A stretch of DNA of 64,000 bases, taken from contig NZ_LQIW01000002.1 in the NCBI RefSeq assembly GCF_001500025.1, positions 148,096 to 212,095 on the forward strand, in the 5' to 3' direction. The translations under genes and the position numbers were made by a program. Below, piece by piece: positions 56,567 through 62,950 of this stretch; the stretch's first letter is position 1, and every line of letters starts with the position of its first letter. Below the pieces are notes generated by a model, which saw only the letters and a list, made by a program, of their open reading frames with translations, was not told the DNA's origin and searched no databases. Origin of the DNA: Mycobacterium sp. IS-1590. GTDB taxonomy: Bacteria; Actinomycetota; Actinomycetes; Mycobacteriales; Mycobacteriaceae.

Positions 56567-56944
56567 CGATATGACCTCCACATGCATTGGACGAGCGGTG
56601 TACAAGCGGCGTATTTGCTGATCATCGTAGCGAGTGTTGTGGCAACAACCAAGTGCAAACCCGGGAAAAGTTGATCCGCCCCCGCGCTCGGCACCCGCTG
56701 CCGTGCCGGCCTCGACGCATTTCGCGTGCGCCGACGCCTCTACCATACGGTGCGACGAAGCAAACAACGGCGACTTTGTCGAGCTAGTTTTGCCGAGGTG
56801 CCGGACACCGTGCCCACCGCGGGCCCGATGACCGCCGCCGGCAACATCAGTTGCATGCATTCCGGCGGAACGCGGCGTTTGCCAAACGCCGCGCGGAGGG
56901 TCGCGGAGCCGCTGAGCGTCCCGTCGCCGAACGTGCAGCCGTGG
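56567..56944. other. Gene-free region upstream of espR
   Basis: About 380 bases between the espR start and the end of the GDT1 gene, both on the minus strand. The espR-proximal part is AT-rich (GTATTTGCTGATCATCG near 56610) and has a small hairpin GTTGTGGCAACAAC, consistent with a promoter and leader. The distal part holds the GC-rich hairpin at 56871-56893. Overlapping open frames there lack codon bias and are not genes. Confidence 0.5.
56871..56893 (-). terminator. GC-rich hairpin downstream of the GDT1 gene
   Basis: CGCGGCGTTT and AAACGCCGCG form a perfect 10-base stem with a 3-base loop, 52 bases beyond the GDT1 stop. There is no T-tract on the minus strand, so it would be a non-canonical (I-shaped) mycobacterial terminator. 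Confidence 0.5.
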
Positions 56945-57631
56945 TCAGGGCACCTGGGTTGACGCCTGGTCTGTTCCCTCCGGCGCGGGTGCGCGGCGGC
57001 GGCGGATCAGCCAGACGACCAGCACCGAGACGCTGACACAGGCGGTGACCGCCATGGCGAGCCACCGCAGCCCCAGCGCACCGTCGAACAGCAGCCACAG
57101 GCCGAAAACCAGGAACAGGACGCTGGCCAAACCGTGCAGGAACCGCTCCGGCAGTCGGCGGTGCAGCAGCCTGCCGGCGGCGATCGCGGCGCCGTCGGCC
57201 AGAACCATGCCCGCAGTCGCGCCGATCCACACGCCTGCCCAGTGGTGTTCGCTGGCCAGGGCGACGGTGGCCAGCATCGTCTTGTCGCCGAGTTCGGCCA
57301 GGACGAACGACGACACGATGGCGGGGACGACGAACCGCGGCTCGGCGATGCGGATCTCGTCGTCGTCGCCGTTCTCGCGCCACGTCCACACGGCGAACAA
57401 CAGGAACGCGATGGCGGCGACGAACGCGATCGGGCGTTCGGGCAGCGTCATGCCGAGAAAGTGTCCGACGGCGACGGAGAGGCCGTGCACCAGCATCGCG
57501 GCGATCCCGACCCCGGAGAGCACGACCCACCACCGGTGGCGCAGCGAGTAGGTCATGGTGATCAGCTGCGACTTGTCGCCGAGTTCGGCGACGAAGACCA
57601 CGGCCAGGCTGACCAGAATGGCGGCGAGCAT
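56945..57631 (-). CDS. TMEM165/GDT1-family manganese transporter
   Basis: A 228-residue membrane protein with six to seven helices. The two family signatures E-x-G-D-(KR)-(ST) are AELGDKSQLITM near residue 16 and LAELGDKTMLATV near 111, which form the cation path in UPF0016/GDT1 proteins. The C-terminus is cytosolic and charged. Manganese export is inferred from the family and from the yybP-ykoY riboswitch directly upstream on the same strand. It is a single-gene unit, 30 bases from the aptamer. Confidence 0.88.
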   Translation of the reverse strand: MLAAILVSLAVVFVAELGDKSQLITMTYSLRHRWWVVLSGVGIAAMLVHGLSVAVGHFLGMTLPERPIAFVAAIAFLLFAVWTWRENGDDDEIRIAEPRFVVPAIVSSFVLAELGDKTMLATVALASEHHWAGVWIGATAGMVLADGAAIAAGRLLHRRLPERFLHGLASVLFLVFGLWLLFDGALGLRWLAMAVTACVSVSVLVVWLIRRRRAPAPEGTDQASTQVP

Positions 57632-57661
57632 GCAGACGACCCTTTCGACGCGTCGCCGGCG

Positions 57662-57784
57662 AAACGGTGCTCACGCCCCCGCCGGCTTCGGTCGAAGGTC
57701 TCGCCCACCACAGCTTGGTGTGTGGTTCGCCGGCCGGGCTTGCGCCAGTGTGTCGACACGACGATTGGGGGCTACTCCCCTTCG
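57662..57784 (-). ncRNA. yybP-ykoY manganese riboswitch
   Basis: On the minus strand the leader of the GDT1 gene begins AAGGGGAGTAGCCCCC (plus positions 57767-57782) and later has GGCGAGACCTTCGACC (57690-57705). These are the two conserved blocks of the yybP-ykoY aptamer, GGGGAGUAG and GAGACC, which meet around bound Mn2+. Helical elements between them (GCAAGCCCGGCCGGCG) fit the variable stems. Mn2+ binding is expected to permit expression of the transporter. The exact 3' edge and expression platform are not resolved. Confidence 0.87.
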
Positions 57785-57892
57785 CTTTCTGAACCGACCA
57801 TAGCTGCGGTGTCACGGATGCGCCAGTGCCACGCAGGTTTTCGGACAACCGAAACCACCGTTCAGGGGCCCGAATCAATGCTTCGAAAGCCC

Positions 57893-58426
57893 TTATGCCG
57901 CAAGCAGCATCGCGAGGATCGCGGTGTCCGGGTGGCTGATGGGGTCGACGCCTACGCGGCTCACCATGGAGGTCACCGTGCCGTCGGATTCGGCTTCCAC
58001 CCACGCGGCGCGGTGCTCGAGACCGAGGTGGGGGAGGCCGGGCAGTAACACGCAACCCGAGGCCGCCCCGCTGCACTCCGGCAGCGACGGTGTGGTTTCC
58101 GACGGCGGATGCAGCATCAGCAGGGCCGGTGGCTGGTGCTCGGCGAAATAGCCTGGCGGCACCGCTGACTCACCGACCACGGTGCCCTCGGCGACCACCA
58201 AACCGACCGTATTGGGTTCGGGCTCGTCGGGCAGTTCTTCGCGGGCACCGAAAATCGTTGTCGTGGAGAGCAATCCGGGAAGCGATGCAACCCGCACGGC
58301 GACCATCAGCAACTGCGCCCACTCTTTGGTCGAGTCCGGCCAGCGGCCCGAGATGACGAATCCCTTGAGTGAACCGCGTGAATGGAAGGGTGCGATCTCG
58401 ATCGCCCTGCCCGACTCCCGCTCCAT
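57893..58426 (-). CDS. Conserved protein (Rv3847-like)
   Basis: A 177-residue protein from ATG 58426, which matches the length recalled for Rv3847, the gene next to sodA in M. tuberculosis. The sequence MERESGRAIEIAPFHSRGSLKGFVISGRWPD, LLMVAVRVASLPGLLSTTTIF and a late VSRVGVDPISHPDTAIL is hydrophilic with no signal peptide or catalytic motif; several cysteines occur (PECSGAASGCVLLPG). The function is unknown. Here the neighbour is nickel superoxide dismutase rather than sodA. An upstream in-frame extension is not supported. Confidence 0.72.
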   Translation of the reverse strand: MERESGRAIEIAPFHSRGSLKGFVISGRWPDSTKEWAQLLMVAVRVASLPGLLSTTTIFGAREELPDEPEPNTVGLVVAEGTVVGESAVPPGYFAEHQPPALLMLHPPSETTPSLPECSGAASGCVLLPGLPHLGLEHRAAWVEAESDGTVTSMVSRVGVDPISHPDTAILAMLLAA

Positions 58427-58548
58427 ATCGCCTCCGCGCCATCGGTGTTCGGACGCCGGCCGCTGGCCGACTGATGGCCCGACACGCCAGTGGGTCGATT
58501 TGCTCAGCATGCGGCAGAACTTGCCTGGCACGCAAGTGGACACGACTG

Positions 58549-58890
58549 CTAATCGCCGGAATCTGCTCGGGCCGTCCACAGCACGCGATACGACCCGGCC
58601 GCCGCGATCCAACCGAAATCGTGGGAGTCGGCGGCACCGGGGGCGCCGGGATTGTCCGAGCGGGCTTCGAAAATCACGTCGCGGCCGTCGGTGTAGACAT
58701 CACCGACCCGCTTGACGAGCCACCGTGTCGAACGACGCGGATCCTGGAAGACCCGAAGCTGCCCGCGCCGAATGCTCCCGCCCCGCATGGTCAATAGCCC
58801 GTCGCCGGGCGCGACGGTCGGGCGCATCGAGTCGTCGACCACTCGGAACAGCCGCAACGGCCAGCGTCGCGGTGTCTGGTTGCGGCCCAC
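58549..58890 (-). CDS. sodX: SodX, nickel superoxide dismutase maturation peptidase (S26 family)
   Basis: About 113 residues from GTG 58890 (an ATG at 58914 overlaps the sodN start). The signal-peptidase-like site is seen: Ser21 in DDSMRPTVAPGD and Lys60 in WLVKRVGDVY, the Ser-Lys dyad of family S26, with a late RSDNPGAPGAADSHDFGW for the box D/E region. There is no membrane anchor. Such peptidases remove the N-terminal propeptide of NiSOD so that the histidine of HCDxxCG becomes the first residue. It is divergent from and practically abutting sodN. Confidence 0.88.
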   Translation of the reverse strand: MGRNQTPRRWPLRLFRVVDDSMRPTVAPGDGLLTMRGGSIRRGQLRVFQDPRRSTRWLVKRVGDVYTDGRDVIFEARSDNPGAPGAADSHDFGWIAAAGSYRVLWTARADSGD

Positions 58891-58912
58891 GCCCAAAGGG
58901 TAAGTTAGGACC

Positions 58913-59335
58913 ATGCTGCATCGATTGTTCAACAACGCGACCCCTGCCCATGCCCACTGCGATCTCTACTGCGGCGTCTACGACCCCGCGCAGGCCAAGA
59001 TCGAGGCGCTCTCGTGCCTCAAGACGATCCAGAAGTATCACGACTCAGACGACGAGCACTTCCGCGCGCGCGCCATCATCATCAAGGAGCGGCAAGCCGA
59101 GGAGGTCAAGCATCACCTGATGGTGCTGTGGGCCGACTTCTTCACCAAGGATCACTTCGAGCAGTTCCCCAACCTGCACCAGCTGTTCTGGGACGGTGTC
59201 CACGGCGCCGGCGACGTCAAGAAGTCGCTCGACGTCGCCGTGGCCGAGAAGCTGCTCAAGACGATCGACGAGATCGCCGACATCTTCTGGCAGACCGACA
59301 AGGGCAAGCAGATGGGCGTCTATCCGCCCGCCTGA
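58913..59335 (+). CDS. sodN: Nickel superoxide dismutase
   Basis: A 140-residue enzyme. A 14-residue leader (MLHRLFNNATPAHA) precedes the nickel hook HCDLYCGVYDP, so after cleavage His1, Cys2 and Cys6 bind nickel. The rest is the four-helix bundle (QAKIEALSCLKTIQKY, FRARAIIIKERQAEEVKHHLMV, KSLDVAVAEKLLKTIDEIADIF). It converts superoxide to peroxide and oxygen in the cytosol as a hexamer. The sodX gene for its maturation lies divergently at the same spot. A strong terminator follows 20 bases after the stop. Confidence 0.95.
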   Translation: MLHRLFNNATPAHAHCDLYCGVYDPAQAKIEALSCLKTIQKYHDSDDEHFRARAIIIKERQAEEVKHHLMVLWADFFTKDHFEQFPNLHQLFWDGVHGAGDVKKSLDVAVAEKLLKTIDEIADIFWQTDKGKQMGVYPPA

Positions 59336-59355
59336 GAACCTTCCGGCACGAAAAT

Positions 59356-59386
59356 GAGCCGCCGAGTCACGACTCGGCGGCTCTTT
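59356..59386 (+). terminator. Rho-independent-type terminator of sodN
   Basis: GAGCCGCCGAGT (59356-59367) and ACTCGGCGGCTC (59372-59383) form a perfect 12-base stem with a CACG loop, followed by TTT. It is 20 bases after the sodN stop and also lies after the end of the small membrane protein gene on the opposite strand. Confidence 0.8.
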
Positions 59387-59427
59387 CGTATGCGCGTTCG
59401 TGTCCGCGTCGCGGCGGGAGCACCTCG

Positions 59428-59586
59428 TCAGTACAGGACGATCAGGGCCAACACGACCAGCAGCACGAGCGCGATCGCACCGGCGCGCAGGCACGCCATC
59501 AACTGGCTGCGGGTGTAGGCGGCGGGTGTCGAGGACTGCCATTCCGTGGGGGGCATCGCCGAACCAGATCCCATCGAAGACGTCAT
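59428..59586 (-). CDS. 52-residue single-pass membrane protein
   Basis: ATG 59586 is preceded by CAGGAGGGG, a very strong ribosome binding site. The peptide has a Ser/Gly/Pro-rich cytosolic part (MTSSMGSGSAMPPTEWQSST), a short SQLMACLRAG and a C-terminal helix AIALVLLVVLALIVLY ending at TGA 59428. It is a tail-anchored small membrane protein of unknown role. It is convergent with sodN and has the sodN terminator beyond its end. Confidence 0.7.
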   Translation of the reverse strand: MTSSMGSGSAMPPTEWQSSTPAAYTRSQLMACLRAGAIALVLLVVLALIVLY

Positions 59587-59953
59587 GAACCCCTCCTGAC
59601 CTGCATGGTTACGGCTTCCCGCGGGTGAGATCTATCACAGCGGCTGTGTGTGACGCCGATCATAACCCCTCACGGCGCACCGGAAAAATCGGCTCGCACT
59701 CACCACCGATACCGGCACCGCCGGCCCGGTCGCGGTTAGCGTGACTAGCGATTTCGCTCGCCCTGCCGAGGCCTGTTGATGGGGACGCCGAATCGCCGAC
59801 GGCTTATCCACAGCGGCCCTCAGGAAAAACACAGATTCAGCGGCTCACGGTGGGTTGTCCGATGTCGGGGCTTGTGGATGAACCTGTGGAAACTGTGGAT
59901 AGGTGGGCATTGCTGTCACCGCGGGCCGGCCGAGGGCATGTCAGCATTGAGGC
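59587..59953. other. Intergenic region with DnaA-box-like cluster
   Basis: About 370 bases between the start of the small membrane protein and the rhodanese gene. The left part is low in GC (TATCACAGCGGCTGTGTGTG...), plausibly the promoter of the membrane protein; the right part holds the DnaA-box cluster at 59804-59902. No protein or RNA gene was recognised in it. Confidence 0.5.
59804..59902. promoter_or_regulatory. Cluster of DnaA-box-like sites
   Basis: A perfect TTATCCACA (59804-59812) and three reverse-strand elements, TGTGGATGA (59873-59881), TGTGGAAAC (59885-59893) and TGTGGATAG (59894-59902), each keep the TGTGGA core; two differ from the consensus TGTGGATAA by one base. The cluster lies 52 bases before the rhodanese start. 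It is not oriC, as dnaA and dnaN are absent. Confidence 0.6.
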
Positions 59954-60295
59954 ATGAACGAGGCTGAAATCGGGCAGGTCGACATCGCCGACGTGCCGAC
60001 CACCTTCGGTTCCGGGACGATCCTGCTGGACGTGCGGGAAGACGACGAGTGGACACGCGGGCATGCCCCGGACGCGCGGCACATCCCGATGGGAGAGGTA
60101 CCGGCGCGGCTGGCGGAGATCGACGCCGACGCGCAGGTGTTCGTGATCTGCGCAGCCGGCGGGCGGTCACAGCAAGTGGCGCAGTACCTGGCCGCGAACG
60201 GCTATTCACCGGTCAACGTCAACGGCGGCATGTTCGCCTGGGCCGGTGCCGGCCGACCGGTGGTGACCGACGACGGCGGGCCGGGTGTCGTCTGA
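59954..60295 (+). CDS. Rhodanese-domain sulfurtransferase
   Basis: A 113-residue single rhodanese domain. ILLDVREDDEWTRGHAPDARHIPMGEVP is the typical CH2A/B region and the active-site loop is C66-A-A-G-G-R71 (ICAAGGRSQ), with LAANGYSPVNVNGGMFAWAGAG following. The loop holds a persulfide on Cys66 and passes sulfur to an acceptor, which is not known. It is cytosolic. The upstream DnaA-box cluster is an unusual neighbour. It is 69 bases ahead of the DUF4328 gene on the same strand. Confidence 0.9.
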   Translation: MNEAEIGQVDIADVPTTFGSGTILLDVREDDEWTRGHAPDARHIPMGEVPARLAEIDADAQVFVICAAGGRSQQVAQYLAANGYSPVNVNGGMFAWAGAGRPVVTDDGGPGVV

Positions 60296-60364
60296 GGGCT
60301 CGTCGCTACCCTGGTCGAGTGGCTGGGCGAGGGCCGAAGTGATTCCGCGCGCGCGAGGAGCGAA

Positions 60365-61393
60365 ATGATCCAGGTGTGTTCGTCGTGCGGCACCCGGTGG
60401 AACGTGCGCGACCGGCGCCGGACGTGGTGTCCGCGATGCAACGGTTCGTTGCTGCCGCCGTCGGCTTCTGCGCCCGATGCCGGGAACGCCCAGTGGAGCG
60501 CGCGGTCTGCGCCCGGACAGGCCGGCCCGCGGCCGCACTTGCCGCCCGGCTACCGCTGGATCGCCGTGCGGCCGGGCGCACCGCCGCATCCGCGGCGCCC
60601 GAAGCGCGCCCTCGGCCCGACGCCCCGATACGCGACCATCCCGCGATGGGGCCTCGTCGATCAGATCGCGCCGGCCGGCCAGCAGCAGGAAGAGCCGCGC
60701 CGCGGGCCGTCGCCGGGCATGGTGACGGGCACGCTGCTGCTGACGATGGCGGTACTGGGCGCCGCGGCGCTGATCCATCTGGCGCGCTACGTGCTGCTGA
60801 TCATCAACCGGTCGGTGTTGCTGCCCCCGTGGATCGCGGCGATCGCGACATGGTTCGGTGTGGTGCTCAGCGTCGTTGCAGCGTTCATGGTGGTGGCCAG
60901 CCTCATCGTGCTGACCAACTGGCTGATCGCCAGGCGGGCCGTGGCATACACCTACCGGGGAACCACCGACCCTCGACCATCCTGGCGGCTTCAGGCCGGC
61001 TGTCTGCTCCCGTTCGTCAACCTGTTCTGGGCCCCGGTGTTCGTCCTCGAACTGGCGGGCGTCGAGCAGCGACTCAGCTATCTGCGCAGGCCGATCGCGG
61101 TCTGGTGGCTCGCGTGGGTGGCCAGCTACGCGGTGTCGATCTGGTCGATCGCGACGAGCTTCACCCGCGATGCGCAGGGAATCGCTGACAACACGATGAC
61201 CACGATGATCGCCTATCTGCTGGCGCTGACCACCCTGCTGCTCGCCATGAAGGTCGTCTCCGGCTTCGAACGGCAACCGGTCGAGCGCCCGAGCAAGCGC
61301 TGGGTGATCGTCCCCGACGACGGCACGCCGACACAGGATCGACCCGAGCCCGAGGCTCCGGTTGAGTCGCAGGGGCAGGACCCGGCAGCATAG
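60365..61393 (+). CDS. DUF4328 membrane protein with zinc ribbon (Rv3843c-like)
   Basis: A 342-residue protein from ATG 60365. A zinc ribbon opens the chain (CSSCGTRWNV and WCPRCNGS, CxxC pairs). After a Pro-rich linker, the DUF4328 region holds about six membrane helices, from VTGTLLLTMAVLGAAALIHLARYVLLII through MIAYLLALTTLLLAMKVV. The C-terminal tail is acidic and polar. It is 5 bases upstream of the phosphodiesterase gene and probably in one operon. Function unknown; the family is often near cell-envelope genes. Confidence 0.82.
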   Translation: MIQVCSSCGTRWNVRDRRRTWCPRCNGSLLPPSASAPDAGNAQWSARSAPGQAGPRPHLPPGYRWIAVRPGAPPHPRRPKRALGPTPRYATIPRWGLVDQIAPAGQQQEEPRRGPSPGMVTGTLLLTMAVLGAAALIHLARYVLLIINRSVLLPPWIAAIATWFGVVLSVVAAFMVVASLIVLTNWLIARRAVAYTYRGTTDPRPSWRLQAGCLLPFVNLFWAPVFVLELAGVEQRLSYLRRPIAVWWLAWVASYAVSIWSIATSFTRDAQGIADNTMTTMIAYLLALTTLLLAMKVVSGFERQPVERPSKRWVIVPDDGTPTQDRPEPEAPVESQGQDPAA

Positions 61394-61398
61394 GCCGT

Positions 61399-62250
61399 AT
61401 GACAGGCGACTCCGAAGCCGCCGAGAACGCGAGTTCCGGACCGACGCTCGGGGGTCATCCATTCGTCGTGGCCCACCGCGGCGCGTCGGCCGACCGTCCC
61501 GAGCACACGCTCGCGGCGTACGAGCTTGCGCTGCAGCAGGGCGCCGACGGTGTCGAATGCGATGTGCGGCTCACCCGTGACGGCCACCTGGTGTGTGTGC
61601 ACGACCGCAGGGTCGACCGCACGTCGAACGGAACGGGGATCGTCAGCGACATGACGCTGGCCCAACTGCGGGAGCTCGACTACGGCAGTTGGCATCCCAG
61701 TCGGAATGTCGTTGAGGCCCAAAGTGATACGGGTCTGCTCACCCTCGAAGCCCTGATCTCGCTGGTGCTCGACTGGAACCGCCCGGTCAAACTGTTCATC
61801 GAGACCAAGCACCCCGTCCGGTTCGGTGGGCTGGTGGAGAGCAAGGTGCTGGCCCTCCTGCACCGATTCGGGATCGCCTCGCCCGCATCGGCGGACCTGT
61901 CGCGCGCAGTGGTGATGTCGTTCTCGGCGGCCGCGGTGTGGCGAATCCGCCGCGCAGCGCCGATGTTGCCGACGGTTTTGCTCGGCGAGACGTCGCGCTA
62001 CCTCGGTGGAAGCGCCGCCACGACGGTGGGCGCCACCGCGGTCGGCCCCTCGATCGCCACGTTGCGGGAGCATCCGGAGCTGGTGGACCGGGCGGCCGCA
62101 CAAGGCCGCGCGCTGTACTGCTGGACCGTCGACCATTTCGAGGACGTGCAGTACTGCCGCGACGTCGGGGTGGCTTGGGTCGCGACCAACCACCCTGGCC
62201 GCACCAAGGATTGGTTGCAGAACGGTTTGGCCGGCGCGGGTCGCGACTAG
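61399..62250 (+). CDS. glpQ1: Glycerophosphodiester phosphodiesterase (GlpQ1-like)
   Basis: A 283-residue GDPD-fold enzyme from ATG 61399. Catalytic features: VAHRGASADRPEHTLAAYELAL (first His and Arg-Gly), VECDVRLTRDGHLVCVHDRRVDRTSNGTG (metal Glu and Asp, and the second His) and a late VGVAWVATNHPG. It hydrolyses glycerophosphodiesters to glycerol 3-phosphate and an alcohol. No signal peptide, so it is cytosolic. It matches Rv3842c and is convergent with bfrB, as in M. tuberculosis. Confidence 0.9.
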   Translation: MTGDSEAAENASSGPTLGGHPFVVAHRGASADRPEHTLAAYELALQQGADGVECDVRLTRDGHLVCVHDRRVDRTSNGTGIVSDMTLAQLRELDYGSWHPSRNVVEAQSDTGLLTLEALISLVLDWNRPVKLFIETKHPVRFGGLVESKVLALLHRFGIASPASADLSRAVVMSFSAAAVWRIRRAAPMLPTVLLGETSRYLGGSAATTVGATAVGPSIATLREHPELVDRAAAQGRALYCWTVDHFEDVQYCRDVGVAWVATNHPGRTKDWLQNGLAGAGRD

Positions 62251-62273
62251 CCGCGATCAGCCCCGCGCGACGC

Positions 62274-62819
62274 TCAGAGGCCGCCGCCCGCGACCTTCGG
62301 TGCGCCGTTGTCCTTCGGCGCCTTGCCCAGCTCGCGCGCGACGAAATCCTCCAGATGGAAGAGGTCGTCGCCGGCCCGGTCGGCGATGCGCACCAGCGTC
62401 GTCATCTGCGCCACTTCCTCGACCTGCTCGCCGAGGAACCACTGCATGAACTGCTCGCCGAGGTAGTCACCCTCGTCGCGCGCCACACCTGCCAGCCGGG
62501 CGATCTGCTCGGTGACGGTGCGCTCCAGATCGAGCGCCAGCGCGAGCGCGTCGCGCGGAGCGTCGAAGCTGTTGCGCACCGCGTCGATCCCGGGGATCTC
62601 GAATTCGACGTCGCGGTCGAGGAGGTACTGCACCAGCATCATGGCGTGATTGCGCTCTTCGACGGACTGGCGGTAGAAGTGCTTGGCCAGCTGCGGAAGG
62701 TCGGCTCCATCGAAGTAAACCGCAATGGCGAGGTATTGCTGCGCGGCGCCGAACTCGTTGCGGATCTGCTCCTGCAGAAGGGCGTGGAATTTGGTGTCGG
62801 AGGCTTCAGCAGTGGTCAT
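62274..62819 (-). CDS. bfrB: Ferritin BfrB
   Basis: A 181-residue ferritin, the same length as M. tuberculosis BfrB (Rv3841). ATG 62819 begins MTTAEASDTKFHALLQEQIR; the ferroxidase residues are in NEFGAAQQYLAIAVYFD and SVEERNHAMMLVQYLLDR, with GEQVEEVAQMTTL in the fourth helix. It lacks the heme methionine, so it is a non-heme ferritin, and has the C-terminal tail typical of BfrB. It stores iron as 24-mers. Two AGGT-N2-ACCT palindromes upstream may be IdeR-related sites. Confidence 0.95.
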   Translation of the reverse strand: MTTAEASDTKFHALLQEQIRNEFGAAQQYLAIAVYFDGADLPQLAKHFYRQSVEERNHAMMLVQYLLDRDVEFEIPGIDAVRNSFDAPRDALALALDLERTVTEQIARLAGVARDEGDYLGEQFMQWFLGEQVEEVAQMTTLVRIADRAGDDLFHLEDFVARELGKAPKDNGAPKVAGGGL

Positions 62820-62859
62820 GAACGCCACGATAGACCAGCTCAGAGGGCACTGTCAGTGA

Positions 62860-62889
62860 AGGTCGACCTAACACAGGCGAGGTTTACCT
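62860..62889. promoter_or_regulatory. IdeR-like boxes upstream of bfrB
   Basis: Two palindromes AGGTCGACCT (62860-62869) and AGGTTTACCT (62880-62889) share the AGGT-N2-ACCT form and are spaced 20 bases apart, two helical turns. On the minus strand they read TTAGGTCGACC and TTAAGGTAAACC, close to the half site TTAGGTTAG of the IdeR iron box. BfrB is IdeR-activated in M. tuberculosis. The fit to the full 19-base consensus is imperfect. Confidence 0.55.
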
Positions 62890-62950
62890 TAACGAGCCGC
62901 CCCGTGGTGACGCCACTTACACCGGCGTAGAAGTGTTTGCTGAAGCCGCG

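Noticed and set aside
56567..56944. Short plus-strand frames upstream of espR
   Set aside because: Three overlapping frames with no ribosome binding sites and no codon bias.
59804..59902. Replication origin oriC
   Set aside because: dnaA, dnaN and rpmH are not nearby, and the region is only about 100 bases with four sites.
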